Source of the DNA: Dysidea avara | Lineage: Eukaryota; Porifera; Demospongiae; Dictyoceratida; Dysideidae | Assembly: GCF_963678975.1 (NCBI RefSeq) | Contig: NC_089273.1 | Location: forward strand, 34,155,630 to 34,219,629 | DNA length: 64,000 nt | Direction of reading: 5' to 3' | Shown: one piece after another, positions 21,421 through 32,914 of the stretch | How positions within the stretch are numbered: the first letter of the stretch is position 1 | Layout: each line of letters begins with the position of its first letter | Made by a program: the position numbers and the translations under genes | Notes under the pieces: generated by a model | What the model was told of the DNA's origin: nothing | Databases searched by the model: none | The model's input: the letters and a program-made list of their open reading frames with translations, nothing else

Positions 21421-22089
21421 TTATATATATAATACATATCAAGACACACGGTAGTGTGTCGTGCGGCCCAAGAAGCCGGCGCGCCACACCTTGAGTATAT
21501 TAAGAGGAAGAAAGTAAACGCGATTTTCACACCTTTGTAGCTCCGTGATTCTTTATCTGATTGACACCAAAGTTGCTACAAAAGTGTCGGCTAGCTAGGG
21601 GAGTGTACATTCCAAAATTTGAAGAATATCACTTCAGCCATTTCCGAGATATGAGCGATCAAACTTTGGGTTTTTTTCTTCGTTTTTTCCTTCTTCTGTT
21701 TCTTTTCGCACACTTTGCAAATCCGCCATAAAACACGAATTCGTGCTCCAATCGGGATGAAATTTGGGTCCCTTAAAGGGTTCATTAAGGTGAATCTCAG
21801 TACCAAATGTGGTAAAAATCCGATAAACATTTACGGAGTTATGACCGATTATTTGCGTAAAATAAGGTAGAAGATCTATCACGCCCACAGGGTAAACCGC
21901 TTGAAGGAATGAGCTGAAAAGTGCTATATAGATGGAGTAACTATAGTAGGAGTGCCTTTTTGTGGTTTGAAAGAAATCCAGTTAAAGGCTATTGAGATAT
22001 GACAAAACCCAATCTGTGTCACAATTATGCGATCGATTTTTATGAATGAAAAATCTATTAGTTTTCATGCCTACCAGGCAAACCGCTTA

Positions 22090-22404
22090 GGGGGCATCTC
22101 CAAACTGATTTTGGTACGCTTAATGTCATAATGACGTTAAGGGGGGAGGGGGGTTCAGCCCATGACGTTATTAATTTTTTATTAAAGCAGTTATAGTGTA
22201 AACAGCTATAGAACAGAGAAAGTGACGTGATTAAACAGCTATACTGTTTGTAGACTATGTTTTCAGGTAAAGAATATAACGTTTTGTGCTTCTATTACCA
22301 ATGCATTGTTTTTATAGTGTGACGTTAAGGAGGGGGGGAGGGGGGGTCTGAATTTAGCATCATTATGACTTTAAGCGTACCAAAATCAGTTTGGAGATGC
22401 ACCC
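22090..22404. mobile_element. Harbinger-like MITE, 315 bp, TTA duplication
   Basis: Terminal inverted repeats of about 45 bp: GGGGGCATCTCCAAACTGAT then TTTGGTACGCTTAA, mirrored at the right by CAGTTTGGAGATGCACCC. TTA lies on both sides (22087-22089 and 22405-22407). The empty site is present at about 20990-21015 with a single TTA. A 3-bp TTA/TAA target is characteristic of PIF/Harbinger. Two G-tract blocks (GGGGGGAGGGGGG) lie inside the repeats. Non-autonomous. Confidence 0.85.
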
Positions 22405-22551
22405 TTAGAGCAGTGAGCTGAAAATCGGTGTGTAACTGGAATAATTATCATAGAAAGTTCTTGCAGTAGTGCAGAAGAATCGGATTACAAACCACTGAGT
22501 TATGATTCCAAAGCGAACTACGTGTAGCATATGAGAGATCTTGATACTCTA

Positions 22552-23078
22552 CACTGTAAAAATGGAGGTGTTTAAGTACACCCTATAAGGGGTGTTATAA
22601 TACACCCACACCTTCAGGGGTGTTTCTCGACACCAAACGGGTGTACTGTCAAAATGGCGGAAACCCACAATCAAAAAAATACTTGGTTGTAAGATTATTA
22701 ATACAAAATGGTAACCTTTATAAAAGTGAGGTATCATGTTTGGTTGTAAGATTATTAATACAAAATGGTAACCTTTATAAAAGTGAGGTATCATGTTAAT
22801 GTAATAGTGATATGTATTGTGTTGTGATATTCCATTTCAGTATACAGTGAGGCTTTCTTTAAGTCTTTGGTATTATTAGAGATGTAAACCTGTGACTCCC
22901 ACCCTAATTCCCTCCCTTTGAGGAGCCAGTATTTTTTGTACCCAGTCTTACTTAACACCCTAATGGGAGCTTTGTAACACCCTTATGAAGTGCAATGGAA
23001 CACCCCAAGGGAACACCACACAAATGGCAGCTAGAACCCTCATAAAGGTGTTTTGGGAACACCCTTGTTTTTACAGTG
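22552..23078. mobile_element. TA-flanked MITE, 527 bp
   Basis: The ends CACTGTAAAAATGGAGGTGT and (reverse complement) CACTGTAAAAACAAGGGTGT are flanked by TA (22550-22551 and 23079-23080). The paralogous unoccupied sequence GATACTCTAATAGAGCAGTC occurs at about 4119, with one TA. A 57-bp unit (TTGGTTGTAAGATTATTAAT...) is tandemly duplicated at about 22682-22795. Short GGTGT/ACACC repeats fill the interior. A Tc1/mariner-like target is suggested by TA only. Confidence 0.8.
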
Positions 23079-23162
23079 TAATAGAACAGTCACCCTAATA
23101 GAGCATTCAACTACGTTTATAACTTATTCCATTATACAATTATATAACATTGCAAATTATTC

Positions 23163-23965
23163 TGTAGGGAGTTCAGCTACAAACAGTCAATCTCATAGAC
23201 AATTCAGCTACAAGCAAGTCACCCTGTAGAGAGTTCAGCTATGTTGCTGTAGAGATTCAGAACATTATAAGTCACACTGAAGAGAATTCAGCTATAAACA
23301 AGTCACTTTGTAGAGAGTTCAGCTACAACAAGTCACAGAGAATTCAGCTACAAAAAAGCTACCCAGTAGAGAGTTCATCTAGATCAGCTACAAACAAGTT
23401 ACTTTATGCAATGTTCAGCTACAAGTAAGTCACTCTGTAGAGAGTTTAGCTACAAACAAGCCACTCTGTAGTACAAAGAAACCACCATGTAGAGAGTTCA
23501 GCTGCAAACAAATCATCTGTAGAGAGTTTGGCCAGAAACAAGTTCAGCCTGTAGAAAGATCAGCTAGAAACAAGTCACCCTGTAGAGAGATCAGCTACAA
23601 AGAAACCATCCTGTAGAGAGTTCAGTTACAAACAGATAACCCTATAGAGAGATCAGCTAGAAACAAGTCACCCTGTAGAGAGATCAGCTACAAAGAAACC
23701 ATCCTGTAGAGAGTTCAGCTACAATCAAGTTACACTATAGAGAGATCAGCTAGAAACAAATCATCTTGTAGAGAGTTCAATTGCAAACAAATCACCTTGT
23801 AGAGAATTCAGCCACCCTGTAGAGAGTTCAGCTTGAACAAGTCACCTTCTACAAAGAAATCACAATGTAGAGAATTCAGCTGCTAACAAATCACCCTGTA
23901 GAGAGTTCAGCTAGAATCAAATCACCCTGAAAAGAGTTCAGCTACAAACAATGAGAGTTTCAGCT
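23163..23965 (+). repeat. 31-bp satellite array (family L tail, copy 3)
   Basis: About 25 imperfect units of the same 31-bp repeat as at 4136-4915 (CCCTGTAGAGAGTTCAGCTA core). A higher-order duplication is visible: the block GATCAGCTAGAAACAAGTCACCC...ACAAAGAAACCATCCTG occurs twice in a row around 23560-23710. Confidence 0.9.
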
Positions 23966-24129
23966 ACAGTTCAGTTATGTAAGAAGTCACCTTTTTAACT
24001 ACAGTATTTGATAATCATCATTCAATGTTAAATATACAAATATTTCATCAGACAAAAGCTATACACACAATTACTTCCTTTCTTCCACAATTCCTTACAA
24101 GTTAAAAAGAAGTATCAAAGCCATATGGC

Positions 24130-24465
24130 CAGCTTTGTGGCTTGCAATGCAAAAAGAAGTGATATCTAAACCAAAACAACCAAGCTGAAAACAATGTGAA
24201 ATCCAAGGTGGCAGCCAAGAAATGGCTGTGACGGTAGGTTAATGGCAATAGTTTTAATTACGACAATTCAGGTAATTTCAGTGCCGAATTCTAGTGGAGG
24301 AGGCAACACAAATTCACCTGAATTGTCATAATTAAAATTGTTGCCATTAACCTACCAACACAGCCATTTCTTGGCCGCCACTTTGGATTTCACATCTTTT
24401 TTCACCTTGGGGGCCGTACTCTTTTTTTTACAGCTTGGCTGTTTTGGTTAGATATAGCTAAACAT
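24130..24465. mobile_element. Foldback family P, copy 4
   Basis: Palindromic element: left arm AAAAAGAAGTGATATCTAAA, CCAAAACAACCAAGCTG, ATGGCTGTGACGGTAGGTTA, AATTCAGGTAATT; the right arm is the complement in reverse order and ends CAGCTTGGCTGTTTTGG. The centre is near 24290. No coding sequence. Confidence 0.8.
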
Positions 24466-24612
24466 TACTCAAGTATGAAATTATATAGCATACATGCATA
24501 CAAGTATATAAGATATATAACTACAATATGCAGTGCAGCTCTTAGAATTGCACTGAATTAAGACCAACTGCTTTCCTTTATTGGTAGCACATTCTATTGT
24601 ACCAGCACATTC

Positions 24613-25275
24613 TGTGTGTGTGTGTGTGTGTTCTACAGTTCATCCTCCATGACACTTTGCTCGTTGTCTTCCTTATGAATTGCGACATTCAGCAAGGTAC
24701 AGTGTTTGATCTACAAACACCCATCCATTCAAGCAAGAAGGCTGTTTAAACTTAGAAATGGTGATGTTAATGTAATATTTTATCTAATCCAAAACAGCCA
24801 AGCTGTAAAAAAAAGAGTGCGGCCCTCAGAAAGGCTATGGTGAAAAAAGATGTAAAATCCAAGGTGGTGCAAGAAATGGCTGTAATGGTAGGTTAATGGT
24901 AAAAATTTTAATAACGACAATTCAGGTGAATTTTGTGCCAAGACCAAGCGGCACCAAATTCACCTGAATTGTTGTTATTAAAATTTTTTACCATTAACCT
25001 ACCATCACAGCCATTTCTTGGCCGCCACCTTGGATTTCACATCTTTTTTCACCATAGCCTTTCTGAGGGCCGCACTCTTTTTTTACAGCTTGGCTGTTTT
25101 GGATTAGATAAAATATTACATTAACATCACCATTCCTAAGTTTAAACAGCCTTCTTGCTTGAATGCATGGGTGTTTGTAGGTCAAACACTGTACCTTGCT
25201 GAATGTTGCAATTCATAAGGAAGATAATGAGCAAAGTGTCATGGAGGATGAACTGTAGAACACACACACACACAC
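24613..25275. repeat. Large palindrome (about 660 bp) around foldback family P, copy 5
   Basis: The inner 24784-25110 is a family P foldback. Beyond it the arms continue for about 160 bp: (GT)n-TTCTACAGTTCATCC, CTTCCTTATGAATTGC, ATTCAGCAAGGTACAGTGTT, AAGCAAGAAGGCTGTTTAAA on the left, and the inverted order on the right ending GGATGAACTGTAGAA-(CA)n. The arms differ by scattered substitutions. The right arm runs directly into the BEL-like LTR at 25254, so the left arm ends in an inverted stub of that LTR. Confidence 0.85.
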
Positions 25276-25498
25276 TTATTATGTACGTAACACTATTATG
25301 TTGTGTGAGCATATCTGTACACGTGATAAGAACTAGGTTCGATTGTGGTATTGACATGAGGTGCTTGCTTTGCGAGTAGTCTTGAATCCTCCCCTATTCC
25401 GCCAGTTGTCAGTGGAACCTTGGCATACTATAATTTTACCAATGACATTCTTGGTGCTGTGACATGTATGCCCACTACATTGTCATAACCTCGCAACA
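25254..25498 (+). repeat. BEL/Pao-like LTR, left copy
   Basis: Begins TGTAGAACACACAC and ends CGCAACA. It is a direct repeat of 26115-26352, sharing GTGATAAGAACTAGGTTCGA, TTGTGGTATTGACA, AGGTGCTTGCTTTGCGAGTA and TCCTCCCCTATTCCGCCA. It is preceded by GAGGATGAAC, close to the GAAGATGAAC before the right copy. Confidence 0.75.
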
Positions 25499-25581
25499 TT
25501 TTTAATGCTGTGGTCAATGGTGGAACTCAAGAGACTGGTTTCATCTAGACGAGGATTCAGAGTGTATCCCTACTGCAGAGT

Positions 25582-26109
25582 TTACCTGAGATTCTAAATG
25601 ATGCACAGGAGCTTACTGAAGATAACACCGCAACCTTGAAGGACCGCCACAAGCAACTCCAGCGAAAACAAGAAATAATCTCAGGGTTAGATGTGAAGAT
25701 ACTGGAGGCAACAACAGATGATGAGGAGATCGAAGCATAGGTACTACAGACGGAAGAAATAAATTCTTCCATATCTACAGCCAAGGTGAAAATTACTCTC
25801 AACGCCTTGGGTCCACAATATCTACAACTGCAGAAGTGCGCACGCCGCGCGATCCCACATCACCTCCATCTGCTGTGTTACCACAAGTAACTCACCTCCC
25901 CACACTAGAATTACCACAGTTCAATGGTGACCTAGTATGGCAGACCTTTTGAGACTGTTTTGAGGCAGCAGTCCACAGTAACACTTCATTGACAGGTATG
26001 CAAAAGCTCAGTTATCTTCGAGCACAGCTCCATGATGATGCTTCCCGAGTTATTGCTGGTTTCCAGTTAACTAATGACAACTACGGACATTCCATCACTC
26101 TGCTGAAGA
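25582..26109 (+). pseudogene. BEL/Pao gag remnant
   Basis: Discontinuous frames read LPEILNDAQELTEDN, KQEIISGLDVKILEATTDDE (stop), EEINSSIS, then after a frame change LPTLELPQFNGDLVWQTF (stop) and TGMQKLSYLRAQLHDDASR VIAGF...YGHSITLLK. The last part is the strongly conserved DUF1759-type gag block of BEL/Pao elements (LP-x-F-x-G, then KL-x-YLR-x-L and A-x-x-I-x-G). It carries at least two stops and one frame change. It ends abruptly at the right LTR, so the rest of gag and all of pol are deleted. Confidence 0.8.
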
Positions 26110-26114
26110 TGAAC

Positions 26115-26352
26115 TGTAGAACACACACACTTATTATGTACATAACATTATTATGTTGTGTGTGCATGTCTGTACATGTGATAAGAACTAGGTTCGATTG
26201 TGGTATTGACACGAGGTGCTTGCTTTGCGAGTAGTCTTGAATCCTCCCCTATTCCGCCAATCGTCAGTGGAACCTCAGCATGCTGTAATTCTACCAATGA
26301 CATTTTTGGTGCTGTGACAGGTACGCCGACTATATTGTCGTAACCCTTGACA
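26115..26352 (+). repeat. BEL/Pao-like LTR, right copy
   Basis: Begins TGTAGAACACACAC and ends CTTGACA. It aligns with the left LTR over its length with scattered substitutions, and the (CA)n near its start is shorter. The flanks of the pair show no convincing target duplication, in line with the rearranged left side. Confidence 0.75.
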
Positions 26353-27619
26353 CAAAGTCCCATTCCATAGGTTGTTGCCTTCGTGACTTATGTTCAATTA
26401 AATGAGCAACAAGAGCCTGTAATTTTTTTCTGTATAGTCACTGTAAAAATATTGATTTGCTCTTCCTGTTGGCTATCACTATAACTCCACAACTATTCAC
26501 CAGATTACACTGAAACATTGACAGGCTATTGGTTTTCCCTCTGGATAGCTAAGAAATTATAAAAAGAAGTTTGAGAAAAATGCAAACTAGTTGGGTTTTC
26601 GCTCTGCGTGTCACATATTACTATTGCTTTGTTTACAATTATCTGTTCAAAGATCAGTACAAGTTTGCCATTTTGTGGCACGATGTAATAAAATACAAAA
26701 ATTACTATTTAGTTGTGAACACAATTTATTTTAAAGGATGTAAAATTGGCACTTTGTATAACTTCACAAACCGTCCTTCTAACACAGGACAAAACTTTAT
26801 AGAGCAGTTCTTCCCTTACCAAATGACAATGTACTGGTGGGGAGATACCTATGAGTAAAACTGTGTTATTAAGTTTTATAGTATTATCTTCTTAATATTA
26901 TACAGCTTACTTCTTCAGTCACTTTTATAAGATAGAAAAGTAGGGGAAGTGGTAGTTAGCACACTGGCCAAACATAACAGTAGTCTTGTAACGAAAATTT
27001 GAGTCCGGGGTATGTCAGTCCAGCTGGACCATTTTCATTTGAGCAAATTTAGTCTGTCTGTTCGTTGGGGAAGCCTGGATAGTTTTGTTCCAACTATCAC
27101 AAGTAATGGTGGATTAGCTGCTTCCCGTCATATTGCTGAGCCTCTTTGTTTGTGCATTCATGAATATTCTAAGAGCTTTAATGACGCTGTTTCTTTCCAA
27201 CAGCTAGAAAATGCTCTGTGTGCAAATTAAAGTGGGAAACTTACTCTAATAATTTTTTTCTGAATTGCATCAGCAGTTGGAATAGACATTGCAGCATGCC
27301 GTGGAACTAGCATATAAAGGGGCTTCGAATTGGCTTGCAACTCTCCTCTTGAATGAGCATGGTTTTGCTCTACAAAAGTCCACCTTTCAGGATGTCTTGG
27401 CCTAGCATTACGGTTGGCCTCCCCTCTGTACTCCACCTCTATGTGATTATGGGGCTTCCTTTTCTGTGGATCATTTGCTCTGTTGAACTACCTTCCCTTC
27501 ACTACAATGAAATAAAGGACTTCTTTTTTTATTATTAATTACTAGGCAGGAAGCACAGCTAGTTTTCCTAGGATGTACAATCACACAATAGTATGGTACA
27601 TAACTATGTTGCAGTTATA
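26353..27619. other. No supported gene
   Basis: Open frames at 26571-26858 (95 codons) and 27012-27230 (72 codons) have no recognisable domain, signal or splice context. Nothing else is seen. Confidence 0.45.
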
Positions 27620-27623
27620 AATT

Positions 27624-28239
27624 GTGACCGGATCTGCAAAACAGGACATAATCACATATTTTCGAATTCCTGTTTGCTAAATATTTATAATCTACTTAGA
27701 TAAGTGTACCCACTGGCAAAGTTTCAGCTTCATATGCCAATAACTTTGGGAGTTACAGCCCTACAAAGTAGCAATAACAGAAAAATCGATATGTACAGCA
27801 AGTATAGGGAAAATAAACTACAGCTGCTTACACAGATGGTTGTAACTTACCAACAAATTGAGGTACGGGGTTAAACATTTCACCATCGTGTTTGCCATGA
27901 ACATGGGAATCAGTTACTGGATAAGTTTTTCTTTACTCACCCTTTTTCACTGCATACAAAGACGAAAGTCGATCACGTACGATCGCTTCAACATGATGTA
28001 AACAAACGCTCATAGCTTACGTATCCTCTACTGCAACCAAACAAAGATTTTCCAATTCCTCTTGAGAAGGTGAATTAGATGATATCCAGGGTTTTATTGT
28101 TAGTCTCTTCCTCCATGGGTTAAAAACATTTACGGATTTTTTCAATAATATAAGTAAGTATTTCACCCAATGTATTCAATGCTTTATATTGTAAATTTAG
28201 GCTTGTGCGATTATGTCCATTTTTTGCAGATCCGGTCAC
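27624..28239. mobile_element. GTGAC-family MITE, 616 bp
   Basis: The ends GTGACCGGATCTGCAAAACA and (reverse complement) GTGACCGGATCTGCAAAAAA are followed by GGACATAATC on both sides. AATT stands on both sides (27620-27623 and 28240-28243). The interior is non-coding and resembles the copy at 29639-30232 (shared AGAAAAATCGAT, GGAAAATAAACTA). Confidence 0.87.
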
Positions 28240-28243
28240 AATT

Positions 28244-29634
28244 ATACAATACTATATATATATTACTAGTGTTAAAATAATTTAAAAAATGAAAACATGG
28301 AAAAAGATTATGGCACGCATATTATGCTTTGAAGTTTATTCGTTAATGAGGTACTTAAAATCCAATAGATACCTGGGGTAGGTATCTACACTTGTTAGAT
28401 ACCCGCGACAAAAATTTTTGTCACGTGCTTTGCTGGATTCCAGTCACAATAGCCATCAGAAATCATCGCTAGAGTGTAAAGAAAGCATCGCTGGATCACA
28501 AAGATGATTGTATTCATCTAGGAAGCCTACCAGTGAGTTATTTTAGCACTGATTCAATCAGGAAGCTGCCATTACGGTAGTGACCAGAGCCATACTAGCC
28601 ATAGTCTGAATCGGTTATCACCCAAATCCACGGTATCTTCGCTATTTTAGAGACCTGAGGAATGGCACAATAATCACCGAGGGCGAAATGGATTTGTGCA
28701 ATAATCTATACATAAGCCAACATGTTAAACACACAGAGATTGCTATTTGGACTCAATGGATATGGTAGAGACTAAGGAAAAAGAGTAGTTTCTCCAGGCA
28801 GATAAGTACTTAGAATACTTTTGCATAAATGTTTATTTGAGTCTAAATTGAGATCTGTGTATTTAACATGCTGGCTTGTTTGACTCTTGTTTCTTTACTT
28901 TTTTAAAGCAATCTCTATTCCCATGTTTTATCTAATGACTAATAACTACTTGTTGCATACCCTAAAGCAGATACAAAACCAGAGGCAAACTGTGGTTGCT
29001 TGCCCTCAAGTCGAATACTCCAGGCATAATATTAGATGCATGGCTTAAAGTTGATTACTCAGGGGAATACTGGATGAATGCCAATCTTAGGATGTCTCAA
29101 TACAACTAGAATGTTTGATAGTCCAGTTAAATGATGGTATTGATGGACTAATGCTGGTAAAATAGCCATTCATGTTCACTACCGGTGTCAGAACTACTTA
29201 GTATGGTATGTAAGGTTAAGTAGATGCATGTGTTTATGGTAGAAAATAACTATATATCTCCTTTCCCTTTCAAGTGAGGGTGAAAGGAGCTCAGCTCGCT
29301 TGCATTGCATTGAGTGCTTGGGGGCAATAGGATGGCATGCAAGCATGCAGGTTGGGCTTACACTTAGTCCTCCTATGGGGGTAGGCAGGGGACCTTGCGT
29401 ATAATAATAGCCCACTATGTGAAAACCAGATTTGTTTGCATACTTCTGTTGTTGAGATAAATGCCACTGAAATACATTGAGTAAAAAATGCATACTACAA
29501 AAATAATTAAGATGAGAGGAAAGGAAAGGTATAAGTGTGGTAAAACTGGGAATGGGGACAGGGGATGGGAACAGTGAAGAGGATACTAGGGACAGGGAAA
29601 AGCAAGGATACAATTGTGTCTCCCTATAGCTACA
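28244..29634. other. No supported gene
   Basis: AT-rich sequence. The 139-codon minus-strand frame at 29194-29613 is low in conserved-looking features and is not called. Confidence 0.45.
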
Positions 29635-29638
29635 TTAT

Positions 29639-30232
29639 GTGACCGGATCTGCAAGAACCCCATAATGTTAGTACATTTTTTGAGTTATCCAGATAGCCAA
29701 AGGAATGGCCAATCAAAGTTTCAGCTCTAGAATCCAAGAACCTTTGAAGCTACAATGCTACAAAGTTGTTGTAGCAGAAAAATCGATTAACTACCTGTAT
29801 ACAGTGAAAATATGGAAAATAAACTATACATGATTAAACAAATGATCATAACTTTTGAATGCAGTCCTCTACCAAGATGCAACTTACACCAACAGATTAT
29901 CTCTTCCAGGCCCTACCTACAACCAGGGCAAAGGTAAAAACATGAGAAAAAATAACAGACCACTTGTCCAATGTAAGGCAAACTAACGTTCATATTTTCT
30001 CTCTCCTTGAGAGTACTGACATGAAACAAAGATTTGGGAACTCCTCTTGCTTTTGAGATCACGACGCTACTAAGATTTATGCCTTTATCACTTTTCTTCA
30101 TCGTGAAACAAGAGCTTAAACTATTTACAGAACATTTTTCGATTTCGTTAATATTTCACCCATTGCATTTATTGCATTCTGCTGTAAAATTAGGCTTGTG
30201 CTAACATATGGGATTCTTGCAGATCTGGTCAC
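29639..30232. mobile_element. GTGAC-family MITE, 594 bp
   Basis: Ends GTGACCGGATCTGCAAGAAC and (reverse complement) GTGACCAGATCTGCAAGAAT, then CCCATA(A/T)TGTTAG. The flanks are TTAT and ATAT. It is the same subfamily as 27624-28239. No coding sequence. Confidence 0.82.
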
Positions 30233-30249
30233 ATATGCATCATAAATAT

Positions 30250-30500
30250 GTGACTGGATTCGCAAAAAGGTACCTTTTTCACACACAAAATCTGACCCAT
30301 TTTTTGAACTTTAAAGCTTTTAAACTTTATTAACATCGCAAATAATTGCCCGGTAGTTTAATGAGTGCAGCTAAACTGTCTGGTTTCATTTTGAAACTAA
30401 GAACAAGTTAATCAGCACAAGGAGTCAAGTATTACATCATTTTGTTCTCTGGCATGTAAAATTAATGTGTGGAAAGGGTACCTTTTTGCTAATCCAGAAC
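30250..30500. mobile_element. GTGAC-family MITE, 251 bp
   Basis: Ends GTGACTGGATTCGCAAAAAG and (reverse complement) GTTCTGGATTAGCAAAAAGG, then GTACC(T/C)TTT(T/C)CACACA. ATAT lies on both sides (30246-30249 and 30501-30504). This is the short subfamily, placed 18 bp after the previous MITE. Confidence 0.8.
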
Positions 30501-30504
30501 ATAT

Positions 30505-32785
30505 TTTATATGTTTTAGTGGTAATTTTAGAAGATGAAAAAGAAAAGAAGAGGAGCAAGAAGCAAAAGAGAATGAAGGAGAGGCGACAAGAGAAAGAAGG
30601 CAAAGTGAAAAGGAGGGAAATAAAGCAAAAAGAAAGGAAGCTTCAGAGAATAAGCTGAATTCACCAGTCGGATTTGACTCAGAAATGGAGAAGATGAAGA
30701 TATTGATAGTGACTACAGTTGCTAAGCTGGTAGATATCTAGCAATGATCAAGGTGCAACATGATCCAGACTGTAACTACCAAAGTATCTCCTCAATCACA
30801 CTGGAAAGTTGTTGGGGGAATGATTGGACTGCATGCACTAGTGTGAACAACTAGCTAGTGTTGACAACATGTACATGTGTGTAGTATTATATGAATTTAC
30901 GTAAAAATTATCTAACTAAATGTGTGCATATCTGTTGAACAGAATGTTCAATTTCATTCATTTTTAGGTGTAGACCCCTGTCGTGGTAGTGGTTAAGTTG
31001 TTAGCATAGTTGTATTACCTGTGCAAATTCATAGCAAGTTGTGCTCCATTTCTTGGATTTGTCAACTATTAGTAATTACATGTAAGTCGATAATAGGTAG
31101 AGATGGTCGATAATTGAGATGCAATCCATTCACTATAATCACCACTATTCTTGCATACTTTTGATTGTGGATTCAATTTTTGTAGTTATGATGAGAGATA
31201 AGATGTAGCTCCATCGAACATGTTGCTGCTTTATGATGTCGGATGCCTGAGTTATGGCACATTAAAGCTTAGGTTGCTGATAATTGGTGAGTTACACTAC
31301 CTTACTCGATTGCTTTTTTAGAGGATATCAAAGTGTCCACCTAAATTATCGGTCAAAATTGATCATTATATGAGAACATATGGATAACATTAACTGCATA
31401 GGTGTTTGGATTTTATCAGTAGCAAAACTTGGTGCACAACACCTTCAACAGTAAAAGTACCATAAGTGAACTTATTACAGAAGTGTTTTGTGAATTTGGT
31501 TATTGTGCAATAGACAAAATTAATCTACCAAAACAGACAAGCTTTAAAAAGGATGAGGCCTTTAAAAGCCAGACCGAAAAAGTTGCAAAATTATAGGTGA
31601 TTGCGAAGGAATATTATTTAGCTGCAATTTTATTGATGCCAATTCATTTTAACAATGACTAAATTATTGCCATGTCATCATTAATGCATGTTCATTGTCA
31701 ACACCTGCACATGTGCTCTACAAAATGTGCACATGAATACTCTAAAATCATAATTATCATAATATTACTACTATGACAAGTGTATAGTTACGTTCACTTG
31801 TGTTTATAAGCGGAATGATAACAAATCTACCAGTAGGTAGAACCTTGTGAGCTTGCATAAACCACGCATGTGGGTATAAAATACACTCTAACACACAGAG
31901 CAGGTCATGTCTGACTACCACTGCATGTGATTGATTAAACAGATATGGAGCACTATAAAACTAATTAGATTATCATAATATATTTTTATGATCATAATCA
32001 CTACATGTAGAACTATACCCTTCAGTACTGGCCACTATAAGGTACTGTACATTAAAAATAAACCAATTAACAATAAAATGATTATCTGTGCCAAAGTAGA
32101 AGTTTCCTGCTACTCTGGTTTTAATGACAGCTTGGTTTGATTGTAGCATGATTTTACTTGAAAAGCTTCAGTCGGCATACCAAGACTTTGCTGTAGGCAA
32201 GTTTCAGTCTAGCCATTTCTTTCAAGTGCAAAACTTACTTGTCTTCTACTGGCTTAGCTGTATAGTTCTCATCTGTAATGGCCAACAACTGCATAGGTAA
32301 ATCTTACCATTCTCTAAGCCCAACCAGCAAGATTGAATGATTGCACATTGAAATTGCCTTGAAACTGTCTGAGAAGGTTAATGCAGTACTATGAGATAAT
32401 TACAACTGCGTTAAGGATTGATTTGGTTCTCAAAGTATTAGTAAAGCCATTAAATTTACCAGCTTTCTTCACGTAGTAGTGGCTTCCACTATTGACAGAC
32501 TTTAAACCTTCCCATGCACAGGCCTCTATAGGATAGCATTCAGGGAAAACAGCAAATGACGTTGCTTACTTACTGTCAGAAATCCATGCAAAGCTACGCG
32601 ATTTTTAACACTGTCAAATGTTTTGTGTGTTAGCTAGCTAATTGTTGGCTTACACTAATTTCACAACGCTTCATGCCTGCGGGCACCCCCACGTGTATAT
32701 ATTGATATATTATACCACAATTGATGAGGTATCAAGATAGTAGAGGGCGCTAAAAGAATGATTTCTCACGATCAGTAGTCCAAAG
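30505..32785. other. No supported gene
   Basis: AT-rich. A Lys/Arg/Glu-rich open stretch at about 30520-30658 (repeated AAAAGAAGAGG-type purine tract) is low complexity and is not called as an exon. No domain, RNA gene or clear repeat is seen in the remainder. Confidence 0.4.
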
Positions 32786-32831
32786 TTAGGGTTAGGGTAT
32801 AAATCCAATTAGGGGTAGGGTTTGGGTTCAG
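32786..32831 (+). repeat. Short degenerate telomere-like motif
   Basis: AGTTAGGGTTAGGGTATAAA, then TTAGGGGTAGGGTTTGGGTT. Two perfect TTAGGG units and three variants within 46 bp: an interstitial remnant or chance, too short to mean a telomere. Confidence 0.4.
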
Positions 32832-32914
32832 CCATATTCTTTAATATATGTTAGATCACTATTTTTATATTATCTTGCATTCAAGTACGTCTAAAATTCA
32901 GGGTTCTGGCAGCT

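Larger units (their letters stand above)
21438..23965 (+). repeat. Dispersed repeat family L, copy 3, with two nested MITEs
   Basis: Starts ATCAAGACACACGGTAGTGT and includes two copies of the block around ATGCCTACCAGGCAAACCGC or GCCCACAGGGTAAACCGC. It is interrupted by the MITEs at 22090-22404 and 22552-23078 and ends in the 31-bp satellite. The same order (body, GATACTCTAATAGA, satellite) occurs in copy 1 around 4115-4136. No coding sequence. Confidence 0.7.

Noticed and set aside
24613..24632. (GT)n run as an isolated microsatellite
   Set aside because: It is the inverted counterpart of the (CA)n at the start of the BEL-like LTR at 25254, part of the large palindrome.
26571..26858. 95-codon frame as a gene
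   Set aside because: Aromatic-rich, no domain, no context.
32786..32831. Telomere or telomeric insertion
   Set aside because: Only two perfect TTAGGG units within 46 bp.
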